13,313 nt of DNA from Hyphomicrobiales bacterium (GTDB lineage Bacteria; Pseudomonadota; Alphaproteobacteria; Rhizobiales; Xanthobacteraceae): contig JAFKKQ010000121.1 of assembly GCA_017304505.1 (NCBI GenBank), forward strand, positions 1 to 13,313, in the 5' to 3' direction. Made by a program: the position numbers and the translations under genes. Below the pieces are notes generated by a model. The model searched no databases, had not been told where the DNA came from, and worked only from the letters and a program-made list of their open reading frames with translations. Positions 10,491-13,313 of this stretch are shown here, in pieces. Position 1 is the stretch's first letter. Each line of letters starts with the position of its first letter.

Positions 10491-11183
10491 CTAATATCTG
10501 CGGAACAAACCCACCATCTTGCCTTGGATGCGCACGCGCGTTGGCGGCAGGATTCGGACTTCATAGGCTGTATTGGCGGGCTCAAGCGCGATAGAGGCGC
10601 CGCGCCGGCGGAAGCGTTTCAGTGTCGCCTCTTCCTCGTCGATCAGCGCCACCACAATGTCGCCGGTGTCGGCAGCTTCGGTCTTCTTGATGAGAACGGT
10701 GTCGCCTTCGAGGATACCGGCCTCGATCATGGAATCGCCGCGCACCTCCAGAGCAAAGTGATCGCCGTTGCCCAGCATATCAGGCGGCATGTTGATGACC
10801 TGGGTCTTGGTCTGAATCGCCTCGATTGGCGTGCCGGCGGCAATCCGGCCCATCAGCGGAATGGCGACAGGGCGGCCGCCATCATCCTCCGAAGGGGTGC
10901 GAACCCGGCCAAGGTTGCCTTCGATTACGCTCGGGGTGAAGCCGCGGCGAGCCACGCCTTGTCCGACCGGCTCCGGCAGCTTGATGACCTCGATGGCTCG
11001 CGCCCGGTTCGGGAGGCGGCGGATGAAGCCGCGCTCCTCGAGCGCGGTGATGAGCCGGTGGATGCCAGACTTCGAACGCAGATCGAGCGCGTCCTTCATC
11101 TCATCGAACGAGGGCGGAACGCCCGATTCCTTCAAACGCTCGTGGATGAAGCGCAGCAGCTCGAATTGCTTGCGAGTCAGCAT
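10491..11183 (-). CDS. lexA: SOS-response repressor LexA
   Basis: Transcriptional repressor of DNA-damage genes that cleaves itself when RecA filaments form. At 230 residues it is in the alphaproteobacterial size range. The N-terminal winged helix starts [17 protein letters not shown], with the recognition region near 26-46 ([20 protein letters not shown]). A linker of about 68-106 leads to the S24 peptidase domain: cleavage site A116-G117 in GRIAAGTP, catalytic S151 in RGDSM and general-base K189 in ATLKRF. The ATG is preceded by GGGAGG (11194-11199). A GTTC-N7-GTTC box overlaps its promoter, so it should repress itself. It lies 121 bp downstream of moeA on the same strand but has its own promoter; 64 bp separate its stop from the convergent comEC stop, without an obvious terminator. 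Confidence 0.97.
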   Translation of the reverse strand: MLTRKQFELLRFIHERLKESGVPPSFDEMKDALDLRSKSGIHRLITALEERGFIRRLPNRARAIEVIKLPEPVGQGVARRGFTPSVIEGNLGRVRTPSEDDGGRPVAIPLMGRIAAGTPIEAIQTKTQVINMPPDMLGNGDHFALEVRGDSMIEAGILEGDTVLIKKTEAADTGDIVVALIDEEEATLKRFRRRGASIALEPANTAYEVRILPPTRVRIQGKMVGLFRRY

Positions 11184-11193
11184 CGTAGGGGTT

Positions 11194-11199
11194 CCTCCC
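11194..11199 (-). promoter_or_regulatory. Shine-Dalgarno of lexA
   Basis: GGGAGG on the minus strand, 10 bases before the lexA ATG at 11183. It directly follows the leader hairpin at 11201-11226, so folding of that hairpin could influence access to it. Confidence 0.75.
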
Positions 11200-11200
11200 G

Positions 11201-11226
11201 TTTCAAGTCCCGCCCAGGGCTTGAAA
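11201..11226 (-). repeat. Inverted repeat / imperfect hairpin in the lexA leader
   Basis: TTTCAAG (11201-11207) and CTTGAAA (11220-11226) form a perfect 7-bp inverted repeat. In the minus-strand RNA a further CCC/GGG can stack on with one bulged A, closing a loop of about 5 nt. It lies between the putative lexA transcription start and the Shine-Dalgarno. It could be an RNA hairpin or a dyad operator for a dimeric protein. Confidence 0.6.
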
Positions 11227-11243
11227 ACAAATCATGAACGGAC

Positions 11244-11270
11244 ACTATATGTTCTATCCTTGTTCCGCAA
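11244..11270 (-). promoter_or_regulatory. Putative lexA promoter
   Basis: On the minus strand TTGCGG (11265-11270) and TATAGT (11244-11249) resemble -35 and -10 boxes with a 15-bp spacer, which is shorter than ideal. The SOS box lies across the spacer, the expected position for repression. The start site would be near 11237, giving a leader of roughly 54 nt. Confidence 0.55.
11251..11265. promoter_or_regulatory. LexA-binding SOS box (GTTC-N7-GTTC)
   Basis: The plus strand reads GTTCTATCCTTGTTC, a perfect direct repeat GTTC with a 7-bp spacer. This is the established LexA operator of alphaproteobacteria such as Rhodobacter and rhizobia. It overlaps the putative lexA promoter and should mediate autorepression. 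Confidence 0.93.
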
Positions 11271-11304
11271 CCTTTTAATTTGGAGTGAACAAGTCGAAAG
11301 ACCG

Positions 11305-12522
11305 TTACAAGGGGCCCGTAAGCTTAAGGATCGAACAACGATCTCCCGCATGAGCTGCGGGCGCAAAAGGCTCGCGAATGACGAGACAATCGGCCTTTGC
11401 CAGCGCCGCCATCATCGATGAATCCTGCACCCTGACAGGGATGGCGACCGGCGTGCCGTCCGGTCCGGCGGCAAGGGTGGCGCGCAGATAGTCGGCTCGT
11501 TCGTCGTTGGCGGGGAGTTCCGCGCCGAGCGTGGCCGATTCGGGAAATGGCGTGACATCCATCCTGCCAGCGAGCTGTCGCACCAGCGGCACCAGGAACA
11601 GGAATGCACAGACATAGGCCGACACCGGATTGCCGGGCAGGCCGAGCACCTGCATCGCGCCGAGCCGGCCGTGCATCATCGGCCGCCCCGGTCGCAGTGC
11701 GACCTTCCAGAATGAAAGGTCGAGCCCCTCCGCCTTTAATCCGCGCTGCACCATGTCGTAATCGCCGACCGATGCGCCGCCGGTGGTCACCAGGATGTTT
11801 GCGCGCGCCTCCCGCGCACGGCGGATCGCCGCGACCGTGGCGTCGACGTCGTCAGGCACGATGCCAAGGTCGATCACCTTTGCCCCTTCGCTCCGCGCCA
11901 GCCCCATCAAGGCGAAGCCGTTGGAATAGACGATCTCGCCTGGCCGCAGCGTGCTGCCGGGGGCCTTCAGTTCATCGCCGGTGGCGAACACCGCGACCTT
12001 CGGGCGGGCGTGAACCGGCAGCGTCGGGTGATTCATCGCTGCGGCCAGCATCACATCGCGGTCGGTGAGGCACCGGCCGCGCGAAAGCAAGATTTGACCT
12101 TCCTTGAAATCGAGGCCGGCGCGACGGATGTGCCGGCCGGCGAGGGAAGGTTTCTCGATGATGACGCGCTCGCCTTCGCGCCGGGTATTCTCCTGGATGA
12201 CGATGGTGTCGGCGCCAGGCGGCACCACGCCGCCTGTGAAAATGCGAGCGGTTTCGCCTTCGGCAACGCTGCCGCCGAACGGATGGCCGGCGGCCACCTC
12301 ACCGATCAGGCGGAGCGTTGCCGGAGTATTCGCAACATCGGCCGCACGGACCGCGTAACCATCCATTGCGGACAGATCGGCCGGTGGCTGGGTCCGCCGC
12401 GCGGCGATATCCTCGGCCAGCACCCGCCCATCGGCCTCATTCAGCGGGATGCTTTCAGCCGGCAACGGCTCCACGTCAGCCAGCACCTGGGCAAGCGCGT
12501 CGGCGACCGACAGCAACGCCAT
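11305..12522 (-). CDS. moeA: Molybdopterin molybdenumtransferase MoeA
   Basis: Inserts molybdate into adenylylated molybdopterin in the last step of molybdenum cofactor synthesis; cytoplasmic, dimeric. The 405-residue product fits the family. Motifs are PPADLSAMDGYAVR (46-59, with D54 matching E. coli D59), IFTGGVVPPGAD (94-105), VFATGDEL (178-185), and the MogA-like TTGGASVGDYD (246-256), PGRPMM (278-283) and GLPGNPVSA (294-302). The C-terminal beta-barrel follows to residue 405. The ATG lies 4 bp after the moaC stop, whose TAG forms part of an AGGAG that is only 1 bp from the start; AAAGG further upstream is better spaced. Tight spacing with moaC and trpC suggests a single transcript. No terminator is seen before the lexA promoter. 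Confidence 0.96.
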   Translation of the reverse strand: MALLSVADALAQVLADVEPLPAESIPLNEADGRVLAEDIAARRTQPPADLSAMDGYAVRAADVANTPATLRLIGEVAAGHPFGGSVAEGETARIFTGGVVPPGADTIVIQENTRREGERVIIEKPSLAGRHIRRAGLDFKEGQILLSRGRCLTDRDVMLAAAMNHPTLPVHARPKVAVFATGDELKAPGSTLRPGEIVYSNGFALMGLARSEGAKVIDLGIVPDDVDATVAAIRRAREARANILVTTGGASVGDYDMVQRGLKAEGLDLSFWKVALRPGRPMMHGRLGAMQVLGLPGNPVSAYVCAFLFLVPLVRQLAGRMDVTPFPESATLGAELPANDERADYLRATLAAGPDGTPVAIPVRVQDSSMMAALAKADCLVIREPFAPAAHAGDRCSILKLTGPL

Positions 12523-12526
12523 GCTC

Positions 12527-13021
<495 letters not shown>

Positions 13022-13023
13022 GG

Positions 13024-13030
13024 CTACCTC
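13024..13030 (-). promoter_or_regulatory. Shine-Dalgarno of moaC overlapping the trpC stop
   Basis: The minus strand reads GAGGTAG, in which GAGG is the ribosome site for GTG 13021 and TAG is the trpC stop codon. It supports the GTG start of moaC and termination-reinitiation coupling with trpC. Confidence 0.6.
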
Positions 13031-13313
13031 GCGGCGTTGCTGTCGGCCGGCGTGCGGGCCAGCAGCGTGCGTGTTGCCGCGGCAACGTCCTTCTGGCGCA
13101 TCAGGCTTTCGCCGACCAGGAACGTCCTGATGTCGACCGCCGCGAGCCGGGCGAGATCGGCCGGCGTGTGGATGCCGCTCTTGCCGACAATGACGCGCCC
13201 GGCAGGAACACGCGGCGCGAGCGGCTCGCTGACATCAAGCGACGTCTTGAACACTTTAAGATCGCGATTGTTGATGCCGATCAGCCGCGAGCGCAGCTTC
13301 AGCGCGCGGTCGA
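13024..13313 (-). CDS. trpC: Indole-3-glycerol phosphate synthase TrpC, C-terminal part (partial)
   Basis: Closes the pyrrole ring of indole in tryptophan synthesis. Only the last 95 or so residues are in the window; the 5' end lies beyond base 13313. Identity comes from [16 protein letters not shown] (the NNRDL motif carries the active-site Asn), a phosphate-binding SGI turn, and [14 protein letters not shown] near the C-terminus. The normally conserved ESGI motif reads KSGI here: the Lys codon AAG occupies 13180-13182 and is one base from GAG. This Glu is an active-site residue in the family (E210 in the Sulfolobus enzyme, from memory), so catalysis could be impaired. The stop is 2 bp before the moaC start. 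The order trpC-moaC-moeA is common in Rhizobiales. Confidence 0.93.
   Translation of the reverse strand, partial: DRALKLRSRLIGINNRDLKVFKTSLDVSEPLAPRVPAGRVIVGKSGIHTPADLARLAAVDIRTFLVGESLMRQKDVAAATRTLLARTPADSNAAR

Noticed and set aside
8881..10494. 537-codon plus-strand open frame inside comEC in another frame
   Set aside because: Highly Arg/Gly/Ala-rich product with no domain, overlapping the conserved ComEC core; a GC-driven artefact. The 402-codon minus frame at 8768-9976 was rejected for the same reason.

Overview
This is a high-GC chromosomal segment of an alphaproteobacterium, most likely a member of the Hyphomicrobiales (Rhizobiales) near the Bradyrhizobium/Rhodopseudomonas/Pseudolabrys group. 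The pointers are the gene content and order (fabZ-lpxA-lpxI-lpxB, gltA, gltX, comEC, lexA, moeA, moaC, trpC), the use of LpxI instead of LpxH, and an alphaproteobacterial SOS box (GTTC-N7-GTTC) upstream of lexA. The genus assignment is inference from remembered gene order, not from a search.

Layout. Bases 1-2983 (+) hold the end of a lipid A operon: the last codons of fabZ, then lpxA, lpxI and lpxB, all within 8 bp of each other or overlapping. A small gene for a 66-residue, cysteine-containing putative zinc-binding protein follows (3116-3316, +). It has a near-perfect Shine-Dalgarno and is closed by two hairpins, the second of which also serves gltA from the other side. On the minus strand come gltA (citrate synthase) and gltX (glutamyl-tRNA synthetase). 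Divergent from gltX are glnS (glutaminyl-tRNA synthetase) and comEC (DNA-uptake channel) on the plus strand. Convergent to comEC is a minus-strand block reading trpC (partial) > moaC > moeA, then lexA with its own promoter.

How the genes work together. LpxA, LpxI and LpxB carry out the first, fourth and fifth enzymatic steps of lipid A synthesis, and FabZ belongs to the fatty-acid pathway supplying the acyl chains. GltA feeds the TCA cycle. GltX and GlnRS charge tRNA-Glu and tRNA-Gln. MoaC and MoeA act in molybdenum cofactor synthesis, apparently co-transcribed with the end of trpC. LexA represses the SOS response and very probably its own gene.

The window is almost entirely housekeeping DNA. 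I found no mobile element, CRISPR array, tRNA, rRNA or defence-like system. The points most worth a second look are a Glu-to-Lys change at a normally conserved active-site position of TrpC, a dedicated GlnRS in a group that mostly makes Gln-tRNA by transamidation, a 10-bp imperfect hairpin in the lexA leader, the 66-residue Cys protein, and the cysteine-bearing C-terminal domain of ComEC. There is no gene-free stretch longer than 300 bases. The longest gaps are 2984-3115, 4731-4872, 6301-6407 and 11184-11304.
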